A stretch of 64,000 nt of DNA, taken from positions 67,573,594-67,637,593 of the forward strand of contig NC_069134.1 of NCBI RefSeq assembly GCF_026914265.1, in the 5' to 3' direction. Under the pieces are notes generated by a model that worked only from the letters and a program-made list of their open reading frames with translations, ran no database searches and was not told where the DNA came from. This document shows positions 1 through 11,396 of the stretch, in pieces. How positions within the stretch are numbered: position 1 is the stretch's first letter; each line of letters begins with the position of its first letter. Origin of the DNA: Mya arenaria (taxonomy: Eukaryota; Mollusca; Bivalvia; Myida; Myidae). A program made the position numbers and the translations under genes.

Positions 1-712
1 CGTCTAAAACTTTTACGGTGTGTGAGTATAAACATAAACATACCCGTCTAAAACTTTTACGGTGTGTGAGTATAAACACAAACATACCCTTCTAAAACTT
101 TTACGGTGTGTGAGTATAAACACAAACATACCCTTCTAAAACGTTTACGGTGTGTGAGTATAAACACAAACATACCCGTCTAAAACTTTTACGGTGTGTG
201 AGTATAAACACAAACATACCCGTCTAAAACTTTTACGGTGTGTGAGTATAAACACAAACATACCCGTCTAAAACTTTTACGGTGTGTGAGTATAAACACA
301 AACATACCCGTCTAAAACTTTTACGGTGTGTGAGTATAAACACAAACATACCCGTCTAAAACTTTTACGGTGTGTGAGTATAAACACAAACATACCCGTC
401 TAAAACTTTTACGGTGTGTGAGTATAAACACAAACATACCCGTCTAAAACTTTTACGGTGTGTGAGTATAAACACAAACATACCCGCCTAAAACGTTTAC
501 GGTGTGTGAGTATAAACACAAACATACCCGTCTAAAACGTTTACGGTGTGTGAGTATAAACACAAACATACCCGTCTTAAACTTTTACGGGGATGATAAT
601 AAACATAAACATACCCGTGTTAAACTTTTACGGTGTGTGAGTATAAACATAAACATACCCGTCTTAAACTTTTACGGGGATGATAATAAACATAAACTCA
701 CATGCCTACTAT
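1..712. repeat. 44-bp satellite array, copy 1
   Basis: About 16 head-to-tail units of 44 bp, each holding the blocks CGTCTAAAAC, TTTTACGGTG and TGTGAGTATAAAC. Variation is limited to a few bases per unit, such as CTTCT for CGTCT or GTTTACGG for TTTTACGG. The last units (from about 580) are degenerate, with GGGGATGATAATAAAC replacing the middle block. The array is cut by the left edge of the window. Open frames across it come from the lack of stops in the unit and are not taken as genes. Confidence 0.93.
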
Positions 713-1600
713 TACTACGGGGGATGATAATGAACACCAACAGCATTGGCCCAAGGGGCATAATTTTAACAAACTTGGAAGATGGCCATCATATGTTGCT
801 ACATAACAAATACCAAAGGTCTGGGCTTTAGTGTTTGAGACAAGAATATGTTCACAGTTCTACTTACATAAATCTATACGAAACTTTTGGAGTGTATAAG
901 TACATAAGGAATTTGTGACCACACCAGCCCACATGTACTGTAACACACATTTTAAAAGAGACATCAATGAACAAAAACGCGCCCACTAGTATTATTTCCC
1001 CTCAAGCACAATTGCCTACCCATACTGTATTCCATTTGCTTTGACGGGGATTATAATGAACACAAACACACATAGCCAAACATTTTGCATTCCCGTCGTC
1101 TATCTTTAGTCGTAACACCATAACACACGCCTAACATTACTGCCTCCCCTTTGTCTTTTGGTGGTGACTTATAAAGAACATAACACACCCGCCTCCCAGT
1201 ACTGTATGCCCTCAAATACACACGCCCTGAGTCCCCTTTGCCTTTTGGTTGGAATAATGAACACACATGCCTACCAGTACTGTATGCCCTCAAACACACA
1301 TGCCTACCAGTTCTATGAGCGGTGATAATGAACACAAACACACACGCCGCTATAACAATATGCCCTCACAAACACACGAGTACTGCCACCCTTTCGCCTT
1401 TTGGCAAGGGATGATAAACACACCCGCCATTACAGTATCCCCTTCGACTTTTGGCGAGGGATAATAATAAACACAAACGCATGCCCATCATAACTGTACA
1501 CCGTACGCCTTTCAGCGTAATAGTGAACATACACACAAACGCCCACCTTTACTGATATTTACCATGTTTTAAAGCAACCGCCTGTTGTTACTTTTACCCC
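713..1600. repeat. Degenerate satellite-like flank
   Basis: Loose repeats of about 40-50 bp continue from the 44-bp array. Recurrent words are GATAATGAACACAAAC, ACACGCCTACCAGTACTG and CCTTTTGGC. The spacing is irregular and no gene is visible. From about 1600 to 1982 the sequence becomes non-repetitive within its own copy, although all of it is present again 3913 bp downstream. Confidence 0.7.
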
Positions 1601-2289
1601 CTACGCCTTTTGGCCTTTGTGCAGACTGAGTTATTTAATTGCAAAAAAATCATTTACTGCCCAGAGACAACCTACCTCCGAAGTTTTATGGTCCTAGGTC
1701 GAAATGATCTTGAGTTGTTGTGCGAACAATGTCTTCCCAAATAACTTGTTCTATGACCAACTGACTTTTCAATCTAAAAGAAGCAAGTTCGTTAAATTGA
1801 TATCCCCCGCCTGATTGGGCTAAGTCAAGGAATGGAACTCAATTGTTGATGAAATATATATTTATGAGTTTATGACTCCATGTTACCCAGTTCCAAACTA
1901 ATCTAAGATTTCATCAAGGCAAACATTCTGATCAAGTTTCATGAAGATTGGTCCAGATATCTAGCCTCTGGAGTGCCCACAATTTCAGGGATGTGTCGGC
2001 CAAAAATTATGACGACATCGAAGGTAGCCGAATTAAGCCTAACAACAGAACAACAATCGGAACACCTCGGCAACTTCCAACAGATATGACTGAAGTTTGC
2101 CGGACACGGTCGAGTATTTTATGATTTACTGAATCATTGCAAAACGATTTAAACCAATTGCAGATACATGCAACTCACGATATATCTGTAGTATTGTATT
2201 GTCAACAAATTTTACGAGCGCTCATTTACGTTGACTTTTCAGCGTTCTCGATCCTTGTGTAAGAGAATTGCCCATTACATCTTGCATTG

Positions 2290-2628
2290 CCTTTCGGAAC
2301 TCCTCGGCCATTTTTATCGAAAACAACCTCGGATGTAAGCCGGTACATCAGTTGAAGTATTCGTAATTTTTTTAATTATATCATTAATTAGAATGTAGTG
2401 TTTTAGAGTTGTTTTTATTTATCTAAATTTAAATTGATTGTCAGTGAAGTGAATTATTGCAAATATCATTATGATTCCCAAGAGTTTAGTCATGAAGTTT
2501 AACTGCTAAATAAAATTACTATGCGATCTACTACTAGCGGACTCAAACGTAACACGTTTTAAGTATGTAAACCGTCCAAATAAATCCGAGCTAGTTTTCG
2601 ATAAAAATGGCCGAGGAGCTCCGAATGT
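2290..2628. mobile_element. Short inverted-repeat DNA element (family A, copy 1)
   Basis: The ends are inverted copies of about 45 bp. The left end begins TTCGGAACTCCTCGGCC and continues through ATTTTTATCGAAAAC; the right end carries the reverse complement, finishing GGCCGAGGAGCTCCGAA. The 340-bp interior is AT-rich and non-coding. The 8-bp word TTGCATTG occurs just outside both ends (2282-2289 and 2629-2636), which would fit a hAT-type target duplication, although its exact edge is a few bases off. A second copy lies at 61183-61506. Confidence 0.8.
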
Positions 2629-2935
2629 TTGCATTGTGTGTATACCACGTGATAGGTTGCGTCATAAAACGCATGCGGGGCTCTTGAAGCGACATAGACT
2701 GCCATTTGTTTCATTCAAAATGGTGAAAAATAAGAGAAGTTATCGCTTGGTATAGACACTCTGTTTTGGAGATCTGCCCAGGACAAAATTTAAGTATACT
2801 AATAATCACAGAAGAATTTAGACAAACACGCCCACCAGTATAACAAGACAAACATACACTTATACCAGTACCACCATAGGTAACAATTAATGACCGCATA
2901 CTCACACGCTTATCAATGTTTTGGGGTTATTATGA

Positions 2936-3050
2936 TCACACACACACGCACACACACACACACACACGCACGCGCACGCATACGCGCACACGCACATCCG
3001 TCGCGAACTGTTGCTGGGTAAGGTGATAAACACATACACACACGCCGTTC
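2936..3050. repeat. CA/CG-rich microsatellite
   Basis: Alternating purine-pyrimidine tract of CA repeats interrupted by CG steps, running from about 2938 to 2997. It is followed by a shorter ACACAC patch up to about 3043. Such tracts are prone to left-handed DNA. No gene is seen around it. Confidence 0.85.
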
Positions 3051-3056
3051 CCACTA

Positions 3057-3351
3057 GCGGATCCAGGGGGGGCGCACCCAGCGCACCCCCCCCCCCTAAA
3101 ATTCCCGGAGCTTACATGTTCTTTGGTATGGAAACAATAAAATATACTATATTTTCCTATTTTTTCTTCGCTCGCTTCGCTCGCGTATCTTTTTAAAACA
3201 TTGCCTTTTGAGATGTACTCGTACAAAACACAGAGTGCACACAATTTAAACGTTCCCGCCTTCCCTTACTGTAATAATTCGGCACTATATAACATGAGAT
3301 TAGAGTGATTAAAAGTTACGCCCCCCCTAACCCAAAATCCTGGATCCGCCC
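3057..3351. mobile_element. Short inverted-repeat element (family B, copy 1)
   Basis: Begins GCGGATCCAGGGG and ends with the inverted form CCTGGATCCGCC. The interior has a run of C beside the left end, a run of C near 3321, and an AT-rich middle with TTCGCTCGCTTCGCTCGC. It codes for nothing recognisable. A related element with the same ends is found at 38825-39246. Confidence 0.72.
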
Positions 3352-3711
3352 CTGGTTCCAGTAGTACGAGGAATGATAGTGATCAAAAACGCACCTGTTT
3401 AGCACCATTACGTAGGTAAGTATTATAAATTAACAAGAACATGCACTATATTACAGGGGATACTACACATGAACACACACGCCTTACACAGTTGCGGGGA
3501 TGAAAGTAAACACAAAAATACACGCCTACTAGTACAATGGGGGATAGTGGTTTACAAAAGCACAAACGCCTAACACTAGCAATGGGTATGATAATGAACA
3601 CATACACACATGTCAACCGGTTCTAGAGCAGCACAGCGGCCTACAGCAACACAGATGGCTACTGGTTCTACGTTTGATAATAAATTACGCACCCACCTTA
3701 CACTATTACGG

Positions 3712-4625
3712 AGTATGATAATAAACACAAACATACCCGTCTAAAAAAATTACGGTGTGTGAGTATAAACACAAACATACCCGCCTAAAACTTTTACGGT
3801 GTGTGAGTATAAACACAAACATACCCTTCTAAAACTTTTACGGTGTGTGAGTATAAACACAAACATACCCTTCTAAAACTTTTACGGTGTGTGAGTATAA
3901 ACATAAACATACCCGTCTAAAACTTTTACGGTGTGTGAGTATAAACACAAACATACCCTTCTAAAACTTTTACGGTGTGTGAGTATAAACACAAACATAC
4001 CCTTCTAAAACTTTTACGGTGTGTGAGTATAAACACAAACATACCCGTCTAAAACGTTTACGGTGTGTGAGTATAAACACAAACATACCCGTCTAAAACT
4101 TTTACGGTGTGTGAGTATAAACACAAACATACCCGTCTAAAACTTTTACGGTGTGTGAGTATAAACACAAACATACCCGTCTAAAACTTTTACGGTGTGT
4201 GAGTATAAACACAAACATACCCGTCTAAAACTTTTACGGTGTGTGAGTATAAACACAAACATACCCGTCTAAAACTTTTACGGTGTGTGAGTATAAACAC
4301 AAACATACCCGTCTAAAACTTTTACGGTGTGTGAGTATAAACACAAACATACCCGTCTAAAACTTTTACGGTGTGTGAGTATAAACACAAACATACCCGC
4401 CTAAAACGTTTACGGTGTGTGAGTATAAACACAAACATACCCGTCTAAAACGTTTACGGTGTGTGAGTATAAACACAAACATACCCGTCTTAAACTTTTA
4501 CGGGGATGATAATAAACATAAACATACCCGTGTTAAACTTTTACGGTGTGTGAGTATAAACATAAACATACCCGTCTTAAACTTTTACGGGGATGATAAT
4601 AAACATAAACTCACATGCCTACTAT
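3712..4625. repeat. 44-bp satellite array, copy 2
   Basis: Same 44-bp unit and same degenerate last units as the array at the left edge of the window. It starts at about 3712 after a degenerate lead-in of the GATAATAAACACAAAC type and has about 20 units. Confidence 0.92.
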
Positions 4626-5895
4626 TACTACGGGGGATGATAATGAACACCAACAGCATTGGCCCAAGGGGCATAATTTTAACAAACTTGGAAGATGGCC
4701 ATCATATGTTGCTACATAACAAATACCAAAGGTCTGGGCTTTAGTGTTTGAGACAAGAATATGTTCACAGTTCTACTTACATAAATCTATACGAAACTTT
4801 TGGAGTGTATAAGTACATAAGGAATTTGTGACCACACCAGCCCACATGTACTGTAACACACATTTTAAAAGAGACATCAATGAACAAAAACGCGCCCACT
4901 AGTATTATTTCCCCTCAAGCACAATTGCCTACCCATACTGTATTCCATTTGCTTTGACGGGGATTATAATGAACACAAACACACATAGCCAAACATTTTG
5001 CATTCCCGTCGTCTATCTTTAGTCGTAACACCATAACACACGCCTAACATTACTGCCTCCCCTTTGTCTTTTGGTGGTGACTTATAAAGAACATAACACA
5101 CCCGCCTCCCAGTACTGTATGCCCTCAAATACACACGCCCTGAGTCCCCTTTGCCTTTTGGTTGGAATAATGAACACACATGCCTACCAGTACTGTATGC
5201 CCTCAAACACACATGCCTACCAGTTCTATGAGCGGTGATAATGAACACAAACACACACGCCGCTATAACAATATGCCCTCACAAACACACGAGTACTGCC
5301 ACCCTTTCGCCTTTTGGCAAGGGATGATAAACACACCCGCCATTACAGTATCCCCTTCGACTTTTGGCGAGGGATAATAATAAACACAAACGCATGCCCA
5401 TCATAACTGTACACCGTACGCCTTTCAGCGTAATAGTGAACATACACACAAACGCCCACCTTTACTGATATTTACCATGTTTTAAAGCAACCGCCTGTTG
5501 TTACTTTTACCCCCTACGCCTTTTGGCCTTTGTGCAGACTGAGTTATTTAATTGCAAAAAAATCATTTACTGCCCAGAGACAACCTACCTCCGAAGTTTT
5601 ATGGTCCTAGGTCGAAATGATCTTGAGTTGTTGTGCGAACAATGTCTTCCCAAATAACTTGTTCTATGACCAACTGACTTTTCAATCTAAAAGAAGCAAG
5701 TTCGTTAAATTGATATCCCCCGCCTGATTGGGCTAAGTCAAGGAATGGAACTCAATTGTTGATGAAATATATATTTATGAGTTTATGACTCCATGTTACC
5801 CAGTTCCAAACTAATCTAAGATTTCATCAAGGCAAACATTCTGATCAAGTTTCATGAAGATTGGTCCAGATATCTAGCCTCTGGAGTGCCCACAA
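3914..5895. repeat. Long direct duplication, copy 2
   Basis: Second copy of bases 1-1982. It includes the end of the satellite, the degenerate flank and the non-repetitive stretch, and stops after GTGCCCACAA. Beyond this point the two copies continue into unrelated sequence. Confidence 0.9.
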
Positions 5896-6360
5896 AGTTT
5901 TTTTAAGATTTGACCCAGTGACCTCATATTTGACCCCACATAACCTACTAGTTTCAAACTATTCCAAGATTTCATTGAGGTATTCTGATTAAGTTTCATG
6001 GAAATTGGAGCAGATGTATTGCCTCTAGAGTGTTCCCAAGATTTCTGTAAGATATGACCTAGTGCCCTAGTTTTTGACCCATATGACACATTTTTAAAAC
6101 GCAGTCGAAATTTAACCCAAAAGAACAATAGTTTCGGCCAAGATTTTTTGAAAGATTTGACCTTGTGACCTAATTTTCGATCATATGTGACCCAGTTTCA
6201 AATACGTCCAAGAATTCATCAAGGAAAACATTCTGATTAAGTTTTATGAATAGTTGACTATGTATAATGCCTCTAGTATGTTCCAAAGATTTTTCTAAGA
6301 TTTGACCTAGTGACCTAGTTTTTGACCCCAAATCGAGATTTGACGGACAACGCCAAAACA
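5896..6360. repeat. Diverged tandem repeats of about 150 bp
   Basis: Three or so diverged units. Each holds GATTTGACCTAGTGACCTAG, a line resembling TTTTTGACCCCA, then CAAGATTTCATCAAGG and TTCTGATTAAGTTTCATG. The last bases before the first unit (1930-1982 and 5843-5895) belong to the same family. No coding potential is seen. Confidence 0.7.
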
Positions 6361-6431
6361 ATATCCCCCTCCCGAAATCTTCGATTCGGCGGGGGATAAT
6401 TAACCACATATATTTATATGTGTGTGTAGTA

Positions 6432-6785
6432 CAAAGGGCCAATGCCATTAGAGCATGGCTCCTTAGGTCATTTTCAACCCAGAGCATGTATGTATTGGTA
6501 GTAGGCAACATCAGGAGTTCACAAAGGCAATGGACTTTGAACAGTAACTACAGTGACTTAACTTGGCAACAAAAGCAGTTTTGATAATTTCAAGGGACGA
6601 AATACAGTAATGCACTGGCATATTAAACTTGTTTAACACGGGAACCAAGCTCTCATAGATATCTAACCACTGTCTAAGTTTGATTAAGATACTACTAAAA
6701 CTGAAGACTGTTTCCCGTGAACAAGAATTGTTTACAGACGCACGGACCGACACCGGGCCATCGCACAAGCTCTTCTGGCTTTTTG
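6432..6785 (+). mobile_element. Dispersed repeat (family C, copy 1)
   Basis: Shares the internal line CCAGAGCATGTATGTAT and the 3' part (GAATTGTTTACAGACGCACG, then CATCGCACAAGCTCTTCTGG) with copies at 10089 and 13229, in the same orientation. It is non-coding. The left end is poorly preserved here. Confidence 0.7.
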
Positions 6786-8390
6786 GTATTTAATAACAAA
6801 GGTATCACAAAATGTGATTAATAACACCGCATGCCTATGTGTAAAAAACTGCCTGGATAGAACAGGTGGCCACTTTGGCCAAATCATCTTAAATTCAAAC
6901 CATAAATGAGAAAGATATGGACCGGACAATAACGGGACCGATGGACCGACGGACATGACGACAAGTGTGATTCCCATATAACCCTCATTTTAATTGGTGA
7001 AGCAAAAGTGTAATACAACAGAATAAATTGTCTGCAGGATTGGATCCCAAGACCGATGAGGTGGTTACCACATGGTTAAGTAATGGAGCTAGAGATGGCC
7101 AATACCCCCACCACATGGATACAGAAACCGTTTTCTTTGAAAAGGGGCCGTAACTCCATAAAACACTGGGTGGATTGTTACCGAAGCCAACTTGACCTTA
7201 GTTAAGTGCTAAAAATGTGTAATACGCTTTGTTTAAATCAATTGTACCCGTCAATAGTCATCGTCCGGACACTAAATTTTGACGAATTCTAAGTTGAGAA
7301 TGGGTCATAACTCTGTCAAATTAGGTAGTTTGAACCAAGTAAAAAATGACCTGTATTTTATGATGTTGTCCAGTAGCAAAAAAGGGTTCTTAACTTATTG
7401 CTAAGACTTAAGCTGTCAACCATCATAAGTTATTGTCTGGGCAAATCCTAGGTTGAACAGGGGACATTACTCCTTTGAGACCAATTTGGCGTGTACTTCA
7501 TACAGTTAAACGTACCAATTATTTTTTTCACATTGTAATCTGCCAACCCATTCAGGAGTGATTGTCCGGACATCGTATGTTTCGCCGATTCTAAGTTGAG
7601 AATGGGACCAAAACCGCATCAAAAATTGGTGGTTTGTTACTGAAGTCCTTGACCTGTTTTAACGTTATAACGAGTACCAAAGATCAATTCAACCCGTTAA
7701 TCTTTTCGTGAACCCTATCTTTGGCAATTTGTATAAAAAGAACAACTCGTCAAAATTCAGTTGTCTGTAACCAAAGTTATTTTTGATCTGTATGTCATGG
7801 TATTATACATGTGTACCATACATTATTTACAACCGTCCATTCTTTCGCGATTTATTGTCCCGACAAGACTGATCGTTCGAGCAGTTTACTCCTCTTTGCA
7901 TGTGCCCTCGTAACCGAGAACCTTTTGTGTATAATAAACACAGACGCAATTCATCAGAATTGCTTAACACTGCAGCGTAATTTGCCAACACTGCAGCGTA
8001 ATTCGTTTACACTGCAAGGTTCTTTGTCAACATTAAAATATTTGTTCCAAGGTTAAAACCTTGATATAATATGTGTCCGCGAGTAAATGAATTAACCAGT
8101 GAAAAGAAGTTCTGGTTTTTTGTCGATACCTTTCGCTATCAGGCAGTAGGCTTAAATGATTCAACTAGTTTTGTAGAATAATCGTGAATATCAACATGTA
8201 TATTGACTCTGACAGCAAACCCATAAACAACTTGCGTTTAATCTAAGTTATACCTTCCAATTAATTAAAAATTAAGAGAAGGTTGCGATTAGTACCATGT
8301 GCTTACATATGTTATTCTAACGAGTTACCATATGTCGGATATTTACGACGATGCGACGAAACCAGGTTTTCAATGAATGACGGAAGAACT
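6786..8390. other. Non-coding repeat-derived stretch
   Basis: No gene seen. Between about 7130 and 7780 there are diverged tandem units containing TTCTAAGTTGAGAATGGG, a TCATAACTC line, a CATCGTCCGGACA line and GACCTGTAT. Short copies of GCAGCGTAAT recur near 7971-8004. The open frames here are short and show no domain. Confidence 0.55.
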
Positions 8391-9990
8391 TCAGCCTGTG
8401 TCTGTTTTTCTATTTTTAGTAACACTGACGTTGACCTTGACTCTAGGCACCCAAAAAGCAATTCCATGAAAGGTATCCATAAACTCTTCCTTTATACCAA
8501 GTTGGGTCTAGATATGTCAACCCTAACTAAAGTTATTCAGTTTCAACCGTTTTTCTATTTTTAGTAACAGTGACCTTGACTCTAGGGACCCCAAAAGCAA
8601 TCCCATGAAAGGTATCCATAAAATCTTCCTTTATACCAAGTTTGTTCAAGATATGTCAACCCTTACTCGTTATTCAGATTCAACGTATTTCTATTTTTAG
8701 TAACAGTGACCATGACCCTAGGGACCCAAAACGCAATCCCATGACAGGTATCCATAAACTCTTCCTTTAAACCAAGTTTGTTCAAGATATCTGGACCCTG
8801 ACTCAAGTTATTCAGTTTGAACCGTTTTGCTATTTTTATTAACAGTGACCTTGATCCTTGGGACCCCAAACGCAGTCCGATGAAAGATATCCATATACTC
8901 TTCCTTTATACCAAATTTGGTCGAGATATGTCAACCCTAACTGAAGTAATTCAGTTTCAACCGTTTTTCTATGTGTAGTAACAGTGACCTTGACTTTGAC
9001 CCTAGGAACTCCAAACAATCCCATGAAAGGTATCCATAAACTCTTCCTTTATACCAAGTTTGGTCAAGATATGTGGTAAACTCTTCCTTTATACCAAATT
9101 TGGTCGAGATATGTCAACCCTAATTGAAGTAATTCAGTTTCAACCGTTGTTCTATGTGTAGTAACAGTGACCTTGACCCTAGAAACTCCAAACAATCCCA
9201 TGAAAGGTGTCCATAAACTCTTCCTTTATACCAAATTTGGTCGAGATATGTCAACCCTAACTGAAGTAATTCAGTTTCAACCGTTTTTCTATGTGTAGTA
9301 AAAGTGACCTTGACCCTGACCATAGGAACTCCAAACAATCCCATGAAAGGTATCCATAAACTCTTCCTTCATTATTATACCAAATTTGGTCTAGATATGT
9401 CAACCCTAACTGAAGTTATTCAGTTTCGACCGTTTTTCTATTTGTAGTAACAGTGACCTTAACCCTAGGAACTCCAAACAATCCCATGAAAGGTATCCAT
9501 AAACTCTTCTTTTATACCAAGTTTGGTCAAGATATGTGGACCCTAACTAAAGTTATTCAGTTTGAACCGTTTTGCTATTTTTAGTAACAGTGACCTTGAT
9601 CCTAGGGACCCCAAACGCAATCCGATGAAAAGTATTCATATACTCTTCCTTAGACCAAATTTGGTCGAGATATGTCAACCCTTACTGAAGTTATTAAGTT
9701 TCAACCGTTTTTCTATGTTTAGTAACAGTGACCTTGACCCTAGGGACCCCAACCACAATCCCATGAAAGGTAACCATAAACTCTTCCTATATACCAAGCT
9801 TGGTCAAGATATGTCAACCCTAACTAAAGTTATTCAGTTTCAACCATTTTTCTATTTTTAGTAACAGTGACCTTGACCCTAGGGACCCCAAACGCAGTCC
9901 CATGAAAGGTATCCATAAACTTCCTATAGACTAAGTTTTGCCAAGATATGTCAACCCTTACTGAAGATATTCAGTTTCATTGGCGAGTTT
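8390..9990. repeat. Tandem array, unit about 139 bp
   Basis: About 12 units, each reading AGTAACAGTGACCTTGACCC, then CCATGAAAGGTATCCATAAA, then TTCCTTTATACCAAGTTTGG and CAACCCTAACTAAAG. One unit near 9070 is cut short by a 60-bp internal repeat. Related but older units recur inside an S21 intron at about 12430-12760. The short open frames here are repeat-derived. Confidence 0.88.
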
Positions 9991-10088
9991 GACACCGCCT
10001 TCCCGCCGGAATAATGACGTTCATCATTCTAATAACCAGGTTTCACTATGTGAAAACCTGGTTAATAACACAACAAATCAATTCTATA

Positions 10089-10755
10089 ACAAGAGGCCCA
10101 AAAGGGCCTATGCTCTACTGGCATAGCTTTGGTGGTCATATCAATCCAGAGCATGTATGTATGGGTAAAAGGCAACAGACATATAGTTTATGTTTTGTGT
10201 TTGGGTTACCTGAAAACGTAGCACGTTCAACATCTCAGCCCAGAAAGTATTGTAAGCAGATTAGTTGCATGAACTTTTTTAATATGTGCCAAGTAAAAGT
10301 CATCTGACAAAAAAAAAATGCTTTCAAAACTGTACTCATAGTAAAAATTTCTGTAGTTTGAAAAGTTAAAAAAAGTTGGTCAAAAGGTCAAAGTCAAGGG
10401 CATCCTACGACAACATTGATCAATTTGAACAAACATTCACAATCAATTGTGCTAAGATGGATGCACGAACACAAAAAAAGATTTTCAAACCTTTCCAGAT
10501 TTATGTTTACCAAACCTGTGAACCCTGGGTGTAGCCAGTAATGACACCAGGTGCATAACTTAAACATTCACAATCAATTTTGTAAAGATGAATGCGCAAA
10601 CTACAGAACTTAAGCTACAAAATGGTTTTTGGGCTTTCAACATAAACAAGGCAGATACAATCAAAACTGAAGACTGTATCATGTTCACAAGCAATTGTTA
10701 ACAGACGCATGAACGCACATACTACCTACACATTACCAATGATAAGCTAAAAACA
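10089..10755 (+). mobile_element. Dispersed repeat (family C, copy 2)
   Basis: Starts ACAAGAGGCCCAAAAGGGCC followed by TATGCTCTACTGGC, and ends near GCACATACTACCTACACATT. The first 20 bases form a small hairpin (GGCCC/GGGCC). The same start is found at 13231. No protein is encoded. Confidence 0.75.
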
Positions 10756-11340
10756 AACGGTTCAGGGGAAACCTATAATCTTAAACATTTGCTCTGGATG
10801 TGACCCACAGCTACACATTTTGACCAGACATGACATGCTTTTCGCATAAATAATGCAACTAACCATGAAAATATTTTTATAACAACCAGATTCATCAAGA
10901 GCATATAGAAACTATGACCGATTTTTAATCCTATCACATAACAGTCAACAAGCCTTTAATCTTGTTAAATGCTTTTTGGGCTTGCTTATATAGCAGTGCA
11001 CGTTAAAAAATGTAGATGCCAACTACGCATATAGTTGAAAGGTTGTCCTAGGTTACAGTTGACCAAAAGACAGATGTCAAATATTAAAATGGTAGACAGA
11101 TTATAGTTCATTAAGAAAAGACATCATACAGACAAATTTTGAACTTGACCAAGTTTTATAAGACATCCTTGGCCTTGGTTAAATGAAGAACTGGAAGTAT
11201 CTGCTTAAATGTATTCTGACAAATGTTGACAATGTATCTGTGGCAGCGACATCAACTTCCGAGAGCAGCCAACAGCTTCTCTATCCCATTGAAAACATTA
11301 CAGTGTCTCATTCCTATTGATTACAATAAATGTCTAGTTT
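10756..11340. other. No feature recognised
   Basis: AT-rich, non-repetitive sequence immediately downstream of the S21 poly(A) site. No coding exon or RNA gene was recognised. Confidence 0.5.
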
Positions 11341-11386
11341 TACTTATTTATTTATTTTTCTTCTATTTACAAAACATGACAAGCCT

Positions 11387-11396
11387 CTAGAAGTTC
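11387..11396 (-). CDS. RPS21: RPS21 terminal coding exon (10 nt)
   Basis: After acceptor ATTTTTCAG the exon reads G AAC TTC TAG. It completes Lys and adds Asn-Phe-stop, the conserved KNF end of eS21. Two overlapping AATAAA signals lie about 30-40 bases downstream. Confidence 0.88.

Larger units (their letters stand above)
1..1982. repeat. Long direct duplication, copy 1
   Basis: Bases 1-1982 recur at 3914-5895 with a constant 3913-bp offset. Outside the satellite part the copies look identical by eye; inside the satellite a few units differ. Similarity stops sharply after GTGCCCACAA at 1982 and 5895. The left limit lies outside the window. Confidence 0.9.

Noticed and set aside
502-831. 109-codon frame (and its copy at 4415-4744), and the 96-codon minus frame at 1051-1341 (copy 4964-5254)
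   Set aside because: They run through satellite units and degenerate repeats. Identity between the copies reflects the DNA duplication, not selection.
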